DNA of 64,000 bases from NCBI GenBank assembly GCA_933228675.1, contig OW121741.1, positions 53,177,186 through 53,241,185 on the forward strand, written 5' to 3'. Numbering within the stretch: the first letter of the stretch is position 1; each line of letters starts with the position of its first letter. Of this stretch, positions 1-11,495 are shown in pieces. Position numbers and translations under genes: made by a program. The stretch comes from Stomorhina lunata. Its lineage: Eukaryota > Arthropoda > Insecta > Diptera > Rhiniidae. The notes under the pieces are model-generated. The model ran no database searches, was not told the DNA's origin, and saw only the letters and a program-made list of their open reading frames with translations.

Positions 1-315
1 TCAGGAACTCCACAAATCGAATCGTATATACCATTAAAATTATACTGATCGACTCAGAATCGACAGGAGAATCGATTTAGTCCGTCTGTCTGTCCGTGTG
101 TGGACCTCTTGCTTCGTCAATAGCTCTGATGTTTATAAACCGATTTTTGTGAAATTTAATAGCGTTCTTCGCGGGAGTATTACCTCAATTCTGATGCATT
201 ATTTATTGGCCTGTGTTCAAGGAGAATGGTTTTACTTATTTGTATTTTTTAACAAAATTTCTGAAATACATGCATTTAGTAATTTTTGGTACACATAATT
301 AAGTGTTTAAGCAAT
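1..315 (+). repeat. INE-1/Helentron-like repeat, left part
   Basis: The block at 40-105 holds the signature 'GATCGACTCAGAATCG', then a purine-rich GGAGAATCGATT and a GTCTGTCTGTCCG microsatellite. The same order recurs at 23880-23970, 24600-24650, 62590-62640 and 63640-63690, where it follows a TATACCCTTCACC end. In Drosophila INE-1/DINE-1 (Helentron-associated elements) a TATACCC inverted repeat, a GACCCCATAAA block and a CCGTCTGTC microsatellite occur in this order, so I assign it to that class. The 5' end lies outside the window. The element resumes after a nested insertion at 316-1701. No gene is seen; the small ORF at 98-298 is chance. Confidence 0.6.
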
Positions 316-1701
316 CAGGGGTGTCATAGAAACCAATTTCATTGGTATTGGTTTTGAAAACGACAAAAAAAATTAATTTGGTGTCATGAAATCCAATATT
401 AATGTTCGAGTTACATTTTCTATTGGTTTTATGTGTCACAGAAAATAAAATTATTGGTTTAGTACTGGAAATAAGCCAAGCAACTTACAGTTAACAGATT
501 TCATTTCAAAATTGGTCTATCAATTTAAAACAAAGGCGTTACTGGCCAACTGGTGCCTTTTTCGATTTAAAGATCCACTAACAACAGATTTTTGAAAATT
601 TGGCCCTGTGGGGGATAAAAAAGGGAAAATTCAATAACGCTGTAATTCCCAAACTAAAAACAATAGAACCAAAATTGAAATCGAGTTTAGATCAGTTACA
701 AAAATAATAACAAATAACAGTACAAGTGGTAAGTACTTTTCGAAAAAAGGGGAGAAAAAGATATTTTTGGTACTATTTAGCTTTAACTTTCAAATAAACA
801 GAGATGGGTGAAAAGTTTACATAGAATTTTTTATCATGTCTTTTGTCTTTGAAATCAATGAACCGCATCGACAAACATAAAAATATCAAAAATGGGGAAA
901 ATTGTAAGGCTAGAATATTCTTTGTGTGGAGGTACTGGCGAAGCAAATGCATATCAACATATTTGTTTGCAATTAAATGAATATCGCATTTAAGTGACAA
1001 TCGTGGTTTTACATGTGTTAGTGTAAAAATAACCTTATGCAGCGTTAACGATGAAATGTAAATCGAACAAAAAATGCGTTAAAAGTAAAACAATGATATG
1101 AATACACAGAAATTTTTGCATTGGCAATGCAGGCTGAATAATTTTGTATGTGTTTGTTGTTGTATTTAAAAAATCTGAGCGACATCAACCTCCTTCGTCG
1201 AAAGCAGCAAAGAGACTAAGTAAAATATTGTTTTTCTTTCTCACTTATTGAAATTTAATTACAGTTCGTGTTATGTCTGTGAATATATGTTAAAAAGCCG
1301 ATTAGTACTCGGCTCCTGAGTGCAAAGGCTGAGTAAGGCTGGTGTAGGTAGATTACATTTTTTCCAGTCCGCAATTCGGTCATTTCATGATGTTGGGGTA
1401 TACAAGCTTCATTTGTCCAAATAGCATCGTTTTTCTTTATACCTATACCACAAACATCGCAAAAATCTGAAAGTTTTTCTTCAAATAATTTTCTTTAATA
1501 ATTTTTATTTTATTTTTTTTATTTGATTTTTGATGTTTCAAAAAATTTCAAATGAAATAATAAACAATTGATTCGAACATTTTGTTTGATTTAAAACCAA
1601 TAATAACATAACCGACTTGGTTTCATGACACCAAATATAACCAGTATTGGTTTACAAAAACGAGAAATTTAAAAACTGACTTGGTTTCTATGACAGCCCT
1701 G
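316..1701. mobile_element. 1.4-kb inverted-repeat DNA element nested in INE-1-like repeat
   Basis: The left end reads CAGGGGTGTCATAGAAACC and the right end, reverse-complemented, CAGGGCTGTCATAGAAACC, so the terminal inverted repeats are near-perfect over about 20 bp. A second shared motif, TTGGTGTCATGAAA, lies about 70 bp in from each end. AAT flanks both ends (313-315, 1702-1704), and paralogous INE-1 copies at 24806-24822 and 43855-43870 show the uninterrupted host context. A CAGGG-type terminus is common in hAT elements, but hAT target duplications are 8 bp, so the superfamily is open. On the minus strand around 1350-1490 a short coding-like stretch contains a C-D-V-C-G motif; I cannot name it. 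Confidence 0.6.
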
Positions 1702-3107
1702 AATATTTCAGGTGTTTTGATCGACGATGATGAAATTTAATGGTGGGACATTTTGGGAAATTTGATATAAAAGTCATGTCGGTATACCCTCCAGGAGCTC
1801 CACAAATTTGATTTCAGCAGAAAGAGTGCTTTTGAACATTATGATAATATTAAGTATGTATTAATATCAAATTATAAGTAATCTTCCTAGAAAGTACATA
1901 AAATTCAGTTTAGAACATGATATGCATGATCGTTATTCAGCATTCGAAACATCATAGAATACGGTTCACATTTAGTCATACCTCCTACATATATAAACCT
2001 CTTAATGGCTTAAATTCCATCTAAAAGCCACTTTAATGAGAATAAATAATTATCAATAAATTTAGCGCAAGAATACCGTTATGTGAATAGCAGCAAAATT
2101 TTTTCTCAATCGGTCACCATTTGACTATAGCTTTTTCTGCCCGTCTTTTCGTTAAAGGAAAGCTCGATAGCGTCTAAAAAAAACTTTCTAGAGGGACAAA
2201 AGTATTTCTGATCTCTTGAAAAAGTTCGGTATTGAAAATGGCCGAACTCGGTTTACATTTAGTGAAAGCTTTCATATAACCCCATCCGGGAATCACATTA
2301 TAATAGCAGTCAGGATACCGAGGCTATTTTCTATGTAATCGCAATCCGTTTTTGCTTAATGTTGACCTAACCTTCAAATAGCATTTAAATTTTGCAATAA
2401 TTTTTCCACATTAGAACAAAGCTCTCATGCAATCCGAATTAAACGATTAAGCACAACGAAAAGTATTTAAATGCTTATAAATGTAAAACTATACCCGTTA
2501 TGAGACCAAATTACCAAAAGTAGTTTTATATAACAGATTTGAGTAAATCTTCATATTTATCAAAATCAGTCTATTAACACCTGATATATAGCCAAGACAC
2601 CAAAATTCAGAAGTGATTTGGCCCTAAATCGGTTAAAAATCTATATATTTTACTAGGAGCTTATGTACATCGTAAGAACCTTGTTTTAATTAATTAAAGA
2701 GTCCCCATAAGTTAAGACTTGCACAGAACGGAAGAACAGTACATCCCAAAAATTATTGATGGACTTTTCATCTAAATTAGTAAACTATCTTTAGATATAC
2801 ACATAAGTAAATATTTCATTACTTTTCCGACAAAGCAATGATAAGAAAGCAACTAATTTATACCAAAACTTTGAATCGGTCCGGCTTCAGAGTTTTATGT
2901 AACTAATCAAAAACTTCATAGAGCTTTGCGGCATACCTTAATTTATTTCTTTTCCTCCGAAAAATGTAATTCTTAAATATTATAACGCCAATGTTTGAGG
3001 TAGAGTTTAGTAATCAGAAACTATAGAATTAACAATAAACTCTTTTGATTTTGTACTTTACTTTTGGACCACCATTTGATTCGGCATAGTCGAATAGTCT
3101 TACTTGT
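1702..3107 (+). repeat. INE-1/Helentron-like repeat, right part
   Basis: This continues the element interrupted at 316-1701. It matches, with divergence, the unit A stretch 24820-26460 and its unit B twin, and in inverse orientation 50640-52050. It ends with a degenerate hairpin (TTCGGCATAGTCGAA, 3080-3095) followed by CTTACTT, which is the usual 3' end of this family in the window. The stretch GTATTTAAATGC near 2463-2475 is an unoccupied version of the site that holds a TTAA MITE at 25588. No coding potential is seen. Confidence 0.55.
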
Positions 3108-4662
3108 TTTTTTTTTTAAACTCTCATCGAATTTTGAAATTTGGCTATATCTCTGGTGTTTATAGACCGATTTTGATTTAGTTTAAGTTAAATAGCATGC
3201 TGCGTTGAAGTGTTTCCTAAAATCTGATATAAAATCAAAAATTTTTTTTTTAATATACTGTTTTTTAAAATTTTTTTTTAACTTGTCATTTTGCGTACAT
3301 CGATATCTTTTGCTTTGGCGATATCTCGGTTACTGATCCACCGACTTTGATGAAATTCAATAGTGTGCTGTGTTGAATGATTTCCTAAAATTTAATATAC
3401 AGTTCAAAAAACTTTTTTTTTTAAAACACAGTTTTTGACGAAATTTATTTATTTTTTATTTTTTTTTTTTTTTTTGAAAAATACAGTTTTTTCAAAAAAA
3501 TATTAATTCTTACAAATTTTGAATTTTGGCTATATCTCTGCTGTTTAAAGACCGATTTTGATGAAATTTAATAGCATGCTGCGTTAAATTTTTTCTAAAA
3601 TCTGATTATAATTCGAAAATTAAAAGAACAATATTGTTTTCAAAAATCTTTTTCTAAAATTTGTCAATTTGCGTATACATCGATATCTTTTAGTTTGGCG
3701 ATATCTCAGTTATTGATCTACAGATTTGGATGAAATACAGTAATGTGTTGCGTTGAATGCTTTCCTAAAATTTGATATACAGTTCGAAAAAGTTTTTTTG
3801 TTTAAATGCACAGTTGAAAAAAAATTAAATTCGGTAATTTTCGGAACATCAAATGTAGAGTTTTGGTAATATCTCAGATTGTAATGTACCTATTTTGATC
3901 ATATATAATATCGTTTTACTTTGGAGGATTTTCTAATTCCGAAAATTGTGGAATTTTAAACAAAAAGACGGTTTTTATACAAATTAAAAAAATACAATTT
4001 AAAAGAAAATAAAAAATTTTTAATTTAGCATCGAATTTCGAGTTTTAGCTACATCTCAGTTGTAAGTAGAACTATATGTTGCAATTTAATAGTGTACTTC
4101 GTAGAACACTATTAACATCTAACACCTATACATATAAGTTATGTCGGTATGCCATCTAGAAGCTCATCAAACTTGATTTCAGTATACCGAAATATGTCTT
4201 AAATAAGTGACTTTTGAACATTACGATGGCCTTTATTCATATATTACGTAAGTGTTGTTGCCAAAAGTCTAATCTAAATAGGTTTTCTCATTAAAGCAAA
4301 CATTTAATCGGTCCTCTAACTTTAAAGATATATATATTTAAATACGACCTCTCTCCAGATGCGAAATGTTACAATGATGTGTAATTTCTGAAATTGTTTG
4401 TATTTCAATCTACCTCCAAAATGTTTTAGACCCAATGTAAAACCAGGTTATTCGCTCATTAAAGTATTATCCACATACATACATTCAAAAGCCGTGTTAA
4501 TTATTGAGATTTTTTTGTAGGACTCACCTAAATCAGCCTTCAGCAACATACATACTTGTTACTGACTAAAAACTCTTTCGCTTCTGTAATTTACTTTTGT
4601 AACACCATTGATGAGGGGTATTTAAGCTTTGGCATAGCCGAATATAGTACTCTTACTTATAA
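3108..4662 (+). repeat. INE-1/Helentron-like element with ~380-bp internal tandem repeats
   Basis: Phrases such as 'TATATCTCTGNTGTTTA.AGACCGATTTTGAT' recur at about 3148 and 3533, and 'GCGATATCTCNGTTANTGATC' at about 3323 and 3701. This gives a higher-order repeat of about 380 bp made of two related halves. Poly-T tracts separate the blocks. The 3' end carries a hairpin (TTTGGCATAGCCGAA-like, 4628-4645) and ends ACTCTTACTT at 4656, as in other copies. It is non-coding. Confidence 0.5.
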
Positions 4663-5108
4663 AAAATTATTTGAAAAATTAACAAAACAAATAACACTGA
4701 AAACAGTGTAAAAAGTGCAAGTCCGTGACTGTATGGGTAATATTTTACTATTGAATTGTTTTCAAGTCCTATATTCAGTTTGGCCAAGTTAGTGACAGTT
4801 TTATTTTTATGGTCCTCCAAAGTTGTCATCAGTTTTTACCAAATAGCTAATCAGCACATAAAAATATCGCTCAACTATGTTCAGCAAAAATGAAGCCAAG
4901 AGTATAGAGAATATTTCTTGCTAAAATTTTATGATAAAAATGTATCTCAGACATTTTTTAAAAAACTTAAAGAACAATTTTTCTGTTTTTAATATTTTGA
5001 TCATAACTTTTTGGATTTTTCATTCACTATATTTGGGAAAATTGTAGCCACGTTAAAGCTAAACAATTTTTGTTAACATACCAATATAATGTGAACGTGT
5101 CTAGATAG
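4663..5108. repeat. A+T-rich dispersed repeat, no gene
   Basis: This stretch is similar in inverse orientation to 31235-31540, and its end (GATCATAACTT to CACCAATATAATNTGAAC) is repeated at 61085-61200. I see no ORF and no termini, so it is an unclassified middle-repetitive sequence. Confidence 0.4.
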
Positions 5109-5870
5109 TAAAAAGTAAGAAAGTGCTATACTCGGTCAAGCCCGACCATACGATACCCTTCACCACTAAAGTCAAAGGTGTTATTTTTCCTGTATAAAGA
5201 CAAATATTTGCTAAATATGCTAAATATTTGCTAAAAAAATCATTCAAACATTTTCTTAAAACTTTTATATTTAAGCTGTTTTCCGTCATTTGGACTTATA
5301 TAAGAGCTAGGGTCAAGTGTGGACCGATTATCTCGAAATTTGGCAAATTGATAACAGTTGTTCCAAAAATTATGTATGTAAAAAATAAACTTGAAATTCT
5401 CATTATCTTTAGATTTACGAGCGTTTTAGTGATTTTTGTCTCATTTAGTGCGTTTTTAAAGAAAATATTGAATGGGAGCTATGGTCAAATTTGGACCAAT
5501 TTCAACGAAATTTGGTACAGTGATTTTTGTTTACATAAGCAGTATTTGTTTTAAATTTCATGAAAAATTATTTATATTTGTGATCAAAATCACAATCCCG
5601 GAAGTGGGACCTATAGGAGGTACCATAAATAATGGACCGATTTTGACGAATTTCAATAGCCATGGTACGTCCCATTGTCAATAAAATGATCTCTGCCAAA
5701 TTTCATCAAATTATCTTTAGAATTGCGACCTGTAGTTTGATTACAAGGTTTACATGAAAGTGATTCTAAGCCTATTGGTATACTAAAAGGTGGGTCTAAG
5801 ACAAATATTTATATGCGTTACATACAAACTTATAATATCCTTTCCACCTATAGTGGTGAAGGGTATAAAA
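5109..5870 (-). repeat. Short INE-1-like element, subfamily 2
   Basis: On the plus strand it begins AAGTAAGAAAGTGCTATACT, then a hairpin CGGTCAAGCCCGACCATACG and ATACCCTTCACCAC, and ends GTGGTGAAGGGTATA. The subterminal inverted repeat and a hairpin next to one end define a non-autonomous Helentron-like unit of about 0.7 kb on the minus strand. Copies occur at 21963-22657 and 40328-41022. Apparent ORFs inside are not conserved as proteins. Confidence 0.6.
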
Positions 5871-6546
5871 ATAGGTATCTTGTGACAATAAATTGAAATA
5901 ATTAGCAATATCTCAAAAATGGCTTTTAGCAAAAAATAACATTTATGTTGTGAAAAATAAATCTCTGAGATTATAAAAATAATGTTTCTGAATTCTGTTA
6001 AAAGACGGCGCTATATTACGGAAATTGCATTTTTAATAATTAAAACTTAAAAATAAGTTTGACAATATTTTACTACTTTGTTCAATAGTATTTGGTCTAA
6101 TTTTTTTCTGAATATACCAACATCGAAAAAGAAACAAATAAAATGTATTTGATACATTTGGAAGAATCATGTCAATACCGCCACTTTGCGGCAATTTTTT
6201 ACAACATTTTTAGAAACGCAAAAATAGATACTGTCAAAAACTTTCAAAAGGGATGTCTGTGATAAAATTTCGGCAAAGAATAAGGAATCTAGAGGCAAAA
6301 GTAGTTAACTGTACACCGAATCTGACACTTTATTACACGATTTTATTCAAATTTCAATGTTAAGTGCATTTGAAGCAATTGGAGTTCCATTAGGCAGGAA
6401 TTTTTTACGTGCTTCAATTTGAGTTAAAAATTTAAATTTGTTGGTACAAGGGAGTCTTTATGACCTATTTTTGGTATTTAGACACGTTTAGATAATATTC
6501 GTTTGTTCACAAAAGTTGTTAAGCTTTACCGTGGCTACTATTTTTC

Positions 6547-6550
<4 letters not shown>
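5871..6550. other. A+T-rich spacer, nothing recognised
   Basis: I see no coding sequence, RNA gene or defined element end here. A short phrase near 6440-6490 (GGGAGTCTTTATGACCTATT) resembles, inverted, 61205-61225, so part of it is dispersed repeat. Confidence 0.5.

Positions 6551-6616
<66 letters not shown>
6551..6616. repeat. (TA)n microsatellite
   Basis: A perfect TA tract of about 33 units abuts the 3' end of the minus-strand SINE. The homologous SINE ends at 53256 and 56662 carry only short TA-rich tails, so this is probably an expanded SINE tail. Confidence 0.9.
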
Positions 6617-6619
<3 letters not shown>

Positions 6620-6700
6620 CCCCGACAACATTCCAATTGGAACAAGGGGTACTTCTCTCAGACAATGAGCTGCATTCTATTTTTAGGCTGCATTCTATTT
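6617..6700 (-). mobile_element. tRNA-derived SINE, 3' part, split by LINE
   Basis: The sequence CCCCGACAACATTCC through TCTCTCAGACAATGAGCTGC matches the 3' domain of the intact SINE copies at 53256-53554 and 56662-56961. The remaining SINE part resumes at 11496 beyond the LINE. At the break a GCTGCATTCTATTTTTA segment is doubled, and GACTC of the intact SINE is missing. The SINE was therefore present before the LINE arrived. Confidence 0.75.
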
Positions 6701-6825
6701 TTATGGCTCCCTAAAACGGGAGCCATACCAAAAAGTGTCCTTAATCCCCACACCGAAATAAAAACCAAAATAAAATCCCCACACCGAAACGAGGACGTAG
6801 TCCTAAGTCTTCTAAAATAGCATCT

Positions 6826-8195
6826 ATGCCGAAAATAACCAAAGAATATGGAACTAATGGTGTAAACTCCCAAAACCGATATTCTACAAGACAATTCAGA
6901 GGAGACACCTCAAGAAGTCAAACCGTTTAAACCCCCACCTATTTATTTGAGAGAGCAAAACTCAAATATATTAACTAATAATTTGGTTTCCTTAATCGGT
7001 GAAAATGCGTTTTATGTTGTTCCCTTTAAGCGCGGCAACATAAGTGAAACGAAGATTCAGGTCAATAATGAAAATGCATACCGTAAAATAGTTAATGAAT
7101 TCGAGCTCCGCAATAAAAGATTTTACACATATCAATTAAAAAGCACCAAAGGTTTACAAGTGGTCATTAAGGGCATCGACTCATGCGTCGCGTCGGACGA
7201 AATAAAAGAATGCTTACATAAAAATGGGTTTAAAGTTAAGCATGTGACCAACATTAGAAATAGAGAAAATATCCCCCAACCAATGTTCCGAGTGGAACTG
7301 GAACCGTGTGATATTAAGTTGAAAAAAAAATGAATCACACCCTATATATAGTTTAAAATATCTACTGCACCGTAAAATAACAGTTGAAGAACCATACAAA
7401 AGAAAAGGTCCAATTCAGTGCTCAAATTGCCAGGAATTCGGTCACACTAGGACTTATTGCAAATTATCCCCTGTTTGTGTAATATGCGGGGAGTTGCACG
7501 GATCAGCCCAATGTAATAAACCCAAAAACGATACAAACACAAAAAAATGTAGCAATTGTAGTGGAAATCATACTGCAAATTACAGAGGTTGCCCTGTTTA
7601 TTCGTTTGTTAAGAAATCATTTGTGAAAAAGCATAATATTATCCCCACTCAGCCAGTAATTAATCCACAGTTCCCACAGATTAAAACATCTAATACTAAC
7701 AAAAATTCCTACGCAAATGTTTTAAAAACAAATAACACTCCTGAAAATCCTTCACCAAAATCAAATTCGAACCCCAGACCAAACATTGCTTCAAGCTCTG
7801 AAAATGCAAATCATACTGCAAATTACAGAGGTTGCCCTGTTTATTCGTTTGTTAAGAAATCATTTGTGAAAAAGCATAATATTATCCCCACTCAGCCAGT
7901 AATTAATCCACAGTTCCCACAGATTAAAACATCTAATACTAACAAAAATTCCTACGCAAATGTTTTAAAAACAAATAACACTCCTGAAAATCCTTCACCA
8001 AAATCAAATTCGAACCCCAGACCAAACATTGCTTCAAGCTCTGAAAATGCAAACTTGAACTTCAGCAGGCTAGAGTTTACAATTAACACCCTAGTGCAGT
8101 CAGTAAACAATTTTACAAACACAATGAGTAGCATGATGCAAGAAATGGTCAAAATGCAATTAATGTTGTTGCAAGCCATTTTAAATAAACCATGA
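6826..8195 (+). pseudogene. LINE ORF1 (gag-like nucleic-acid-binding protein), copy A
   Basis: ORF1 proteins of Jockey-type LINEs bind the element RNA and package it. A basic N-terminal segment starts near the ATG at 6826. A +/-1 shift near 6870 leads into the 6947-7333 frame, which carries the 'GLQVVIKGID' segment typical of this family. At the A9 run (7322-7330) the frame shifts again. Then come three zinc knuckles: CSNCQEFGHTRTYC, CVICGELHGSAQC and CSNCSGNHTANYRGC. The segment 7568-7810 is repeated in frame at 7811-8053 (243 bp, 81 residues), which copy B lacks. The TGA at 8193-8195 overlaps the ORF2 ATG at 8192 (ATGA), which suggests coupled reinitiation. Inactive as it stands. Confidence 0.85.
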
Positions 8196-11100
8196 ACTGT
8201 ATGAAAATATGTTTTTGGAACTCAAACGGCATTCGCCAACATAAAAATGAAATTGAATATTTCCTTAACGATAAACAAATCGACATAATGTTGGTTTCGG
8301 AAACCCATTTAACCGCAAAAAGTTTATTTCAAATAGATGGTTACGTACTCTATGATACTAAGGACCCAAGAGGTAGAGCTTGTGGCGGATCGGCTATTCT
8401 CATTAAAGAACGTATCAAGCACTATTTATTGTGCAATTGTTGCGAAGATTATCTCCAAGCAACTACAATTTGTCTTAAAGATTTTTGTCGTAACTTAGTG
8501 ATATCTTCAATATATTCCCCCCCAAGGTTCCCAATTTCTGAGGACCAATACAATAAATTCTTCAAATCACTTGGACCCCGCTTTTTGGCAGCTGGAGATT
8601 ATAATGCAAAGCACACATTCTGGGGATCGAGATTGATTACCCCTAAAGGTCGTGTGTTGTTTAATTCTATTTCAAAATTGAATTTAGACGTAATATCAAG
8701 CGGTCATCCCACTTATTGGCCTAGTGACCCAAATAAAATCCCGGATGTTATCGATTTTGGAGTAACGAAATGTATCAGAAGAGGAATGATCCAAGTTGAA
8801 CCTTCTTTAGAACTTTCCTCGGACCATTCGCCAACTATCATAACCCTCTTAAAGCCCGAAGAAACCGTATCCCCGACTATAGACGTAGCAATGGTAAGCA
8901 CTAAGACAAATTGGCTTAAATACAAGAAATATCTCAGCACTCACTGCAGAGAAAACATTAAGCTACATACACCGCAAGATATAGATCTCTCTATTAGATA
9001 TGTGGAAAATAATCTTAAATTGGCTGTTAAACATGCAACGGTACCCCCCAATCAATATATCACATCCCCCCCTCACTTACAATAATACCAAATACCCAAT
9101 CCTCCGGGAACTTGCTGCACAACCCCCAATATCACATGCTTCATTGCAACCCCATAACAGTCTACAGTATCAACCGAGAACAAGATACATTACTAGCCCC
9201 CCAACAATATGCTACACTGCCCCTCCGGCAACATGTCACACCATCCCCCATACGAAACACCGCTTTTACCCCCGGCAATATGCCACATTACACCCCCACA
9301 ACAAGCTTCACTAATCCCCCGCAACATGCTACATTACCCCCCAACCATCATGCTACTTTAGCCCCCTGGCAATGTGCTGCATCATCCCCCCTACAACACG
9401 CTTCATTAACACCCCACAATATGCTGCATTACCCCCCAGATGATATGCTGCATAACTCCCCCAGCAACATGCTACTCAACCCCGCCAACGGCATGCTGCA
9501 TTACCCACAAGATAATATGGTGCACTACCCCCTCACATCAAGCTACCCCAACCCCCCACAACATGATGCATTCCACTCTCGACAAGTCAAAAAAGAAGAG
9601 CTCGAAGAGAATGGCAAATTCATAGATCCCCCCAATCTAAAAACAGATTCCGAAATTGCATAAAATCACTAAGAAAATTACTAGCATCCCAAAGAGCTGA
9701 ATCCCTGGAAACTTATATAAAAGGACTAGATGCGACCCCACAATCTGATTATTCATTATGGCGAGCTGTCAAAAGCTAAAAAAGTCCTATCATTCGTAAA
9801 CCACCTTTGAGAACTACGAGTGGAGGCTGGGCAAGAAGCGACTCAGAGAAAGGTAATCTGTTTGTAAACCACCTGAAAAATGTATTTACCCCCAACATAT
9901 CAAATGACATGATGGAGCTACCCCCTGTTGTACAGCAACGTAGAACAACGATAAGGTTTAAGACTCGGGAGGTTATAAAATCTATCCTTGACTTAAACCC
10001 CAAAAAAGCACCTGGATTTGACAAAGTGAGCAATAAAATGTTAAAAGAGCTACCCTTAGTAGTAATAAGAATAATAACATTTATTTTTAATGCAATTCTA
10101 CATCTAAAATATTATCCTCCAGAATGGAAAGTTTCATTAATTACTATGGTTCCTAAGCCAGGTAAAGATCACACAAAAGTAGAGTCATATAGGCCTATAA
10201 GTCTTCTATCTAATATGTCAAAGCTATTTGAAAAACTGTTAGTTACCAAATTAACGCAAATTTTGGATGAAATCGGATACATTCCCAATCATCAGTTCGG
10301 ATTTAGAAGAAAGCATAGTACAATTGAACAAACACATAGACTTGTATCTGCAATTCAAAAAAACTTTTGAAGAAAAGAAATATTGCTCTGCTCTCTTCAT
10401 TGATGTATCACAAGCATTTGACAAGGTATGACATGAAGGTTTAATTTACAAATTGAAGCAAATTTTCCCCATAGACATATACATGCTCCTAGATAGCTAC
10501 CTCACCCATCGTAAATTTATTATTAAAGAAGGAGATTTCTTAAGTACTCCACAACCTATTGAAGCTGGTGTTCCCCAAGGCAGCATATTAGGACCAATTC
10601 TTTATATCATATACACCTCTGATATGCCTACAAATATATATACAAACACGTCCACATTTGCAGATGATACTGCCATTTTAAGTATTAATGAAAACCCAGT
10701 TGAAGCATCTAAGAATTTACAGAACCACATATTTCAAATAGAAAAATGGCTAAACCAATGGAAAATAAAAGTGAATGAACAAAAATGCATTCATATCACC
10801 TTTACATTGCGTAGAGACTCGTGCCCTCCAGTTAAAATTAATAACCAATCTATCCCCCAACAATCAGAAGTGAAATACCTGGGTATTCACTTGGATCGAC
10901 GGCTTACGTGGAAGAGTCACATAGATGCCAAATTGACCCAAATTAAACTAAAGTTAGCCCAACTTAACTGCCTAATTGGTAAAAACTCTAGACTTAGTCT
11001 AGATTGCAAAATTCTTCTATACAACTCTATTATTAAGCCAATATGGTGTTACGGAATTCAATTGTGGGGCACTGCCTCAGATTCAAATATTGAGAAAATA

Positions 11101-11355
11101 CAAAGGCGGCAAAATAAACTTTTAAGAATAATTACTGGCGCCCCGTGGTACGTTAAAAACACCAACTTACACAAGGACCTTGAAATTCCGTTGGTTAAAA
11201 CAGAAATAGCGAAGCGTGTTGTTAATTATGTCAATAAATTGGCATGTCACCCAAATCCACTAGCTCGAAATATACTAAATGGTCGCGGCCATATCCGGCT
11301 CAGAAGGATACTAGCGACTTGTACAGCAGCTAAAGAATATGGATTAATAATGTAA
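8192..11355 (+). pseudogene. LINE ORF2: APE endonuclease and reverse transcriptase, copy A
   Basis: ORF2 nicks target DNA and copies the LINE RNA there. 8192-9085 encodes an apurinic-type endonuclease with N-terminal FWNSNGIRQ, 'SETHL', 'GDYNAKH' and the C-terminal 'SSDHSPTI' catalytic box. A C-rich 24-bp array (9058-9585) then interrupts the linker, followed by a 46-bp deletion at 9588/9589 relative to copy B. The reverse transcriptase starts near 9780 and includes 'KAPGFDKVSN', 'SYRPISLLS', 'GVPQGSILGP', 'FADDTA' (catalytic Asp pair, about 10660) and 'KYLGIHLD'. Breaks: in-frame TAA at 9777-9779, an A7-run frameshift at 10357-10363 and a TGG-to-TGA nonsense change at 10429-10431. The TGA is unique to copy A; the first two are shared with B. 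It ends with TAA at 11353. Confidence 0.9.
9058..9585 (+). repeat. Degenerate C-rich 24-bp tandem array inside ORF2 (copy A)
   Basis: About 20 degenerate units share the pattern CCCCC-N-CAAYATGCTGCATTA. The 24-bp period encodes an octapeptide in one frame, as in MLHYPPDD, MLHNSPSN, MLLNPANG and MLHYPQDN. The array lies between the endonuclease and the basic 'KRRARR' linker that precedes reverse transcriptase. Other Jockey proteins, as I remember them, have no such array. Base composition (long C runs on one strand) is unlike the rest of the window. Confidence 0.75.
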
Positions 11356-11495
11356 AAAATCCTACTCACGCAAAGAATTATGAAGTTGCAAATGGATTTT
11401 CATAATTAAGAATTTTAGATTTTAAGATTTGATAACTTATTGTTAGTTCATGGTAAATGAAGATTCAATAAATAAATAAAACATGAAAAAAAAAA

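Larger units (their letters stand above)
6701..11495 (+). mobile_element. Jockey-like non-LTR retrotransposon, copy A (decayed)
   Basis: The element has a 5' region with a small hairpin (GGCTCCC/GGGAGCC, 6704-6723), ORF1 with three zinc knuckles, ORF2 with endonuclease and reverse transcriptase, AATAAA signals near 11468-11480 and an A10 tail (11486-11495). There is no RNase H. This order is that of the Jockey clade. It sits inside a SINE. Copy B (27010-30992) is the same element duplicated with its surroundings, not a second insertion, because its flanks are duplicated too. Frameshifts and stops in both ORFs make it inactive. Confidence 0.9.

Noticed and set aside
98..298. Small ORF in the INE-1-like repeat
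   Set aside because: Lies across microsatellite and repeat sequence, is not conserved in other copies, and has no domain.
6658..6894. Minus-strand ORF at the LINE 5' end
   Set aside because: Shadow of the LINE 5' region and SINE fragment on the opposite strand.
9112..9663. His/Pro-rich 183-residue ORF
   Set aside because: Alternative frame of the C-rich 24-bp array inside ORF2; all frames of such an array tend to stay open.
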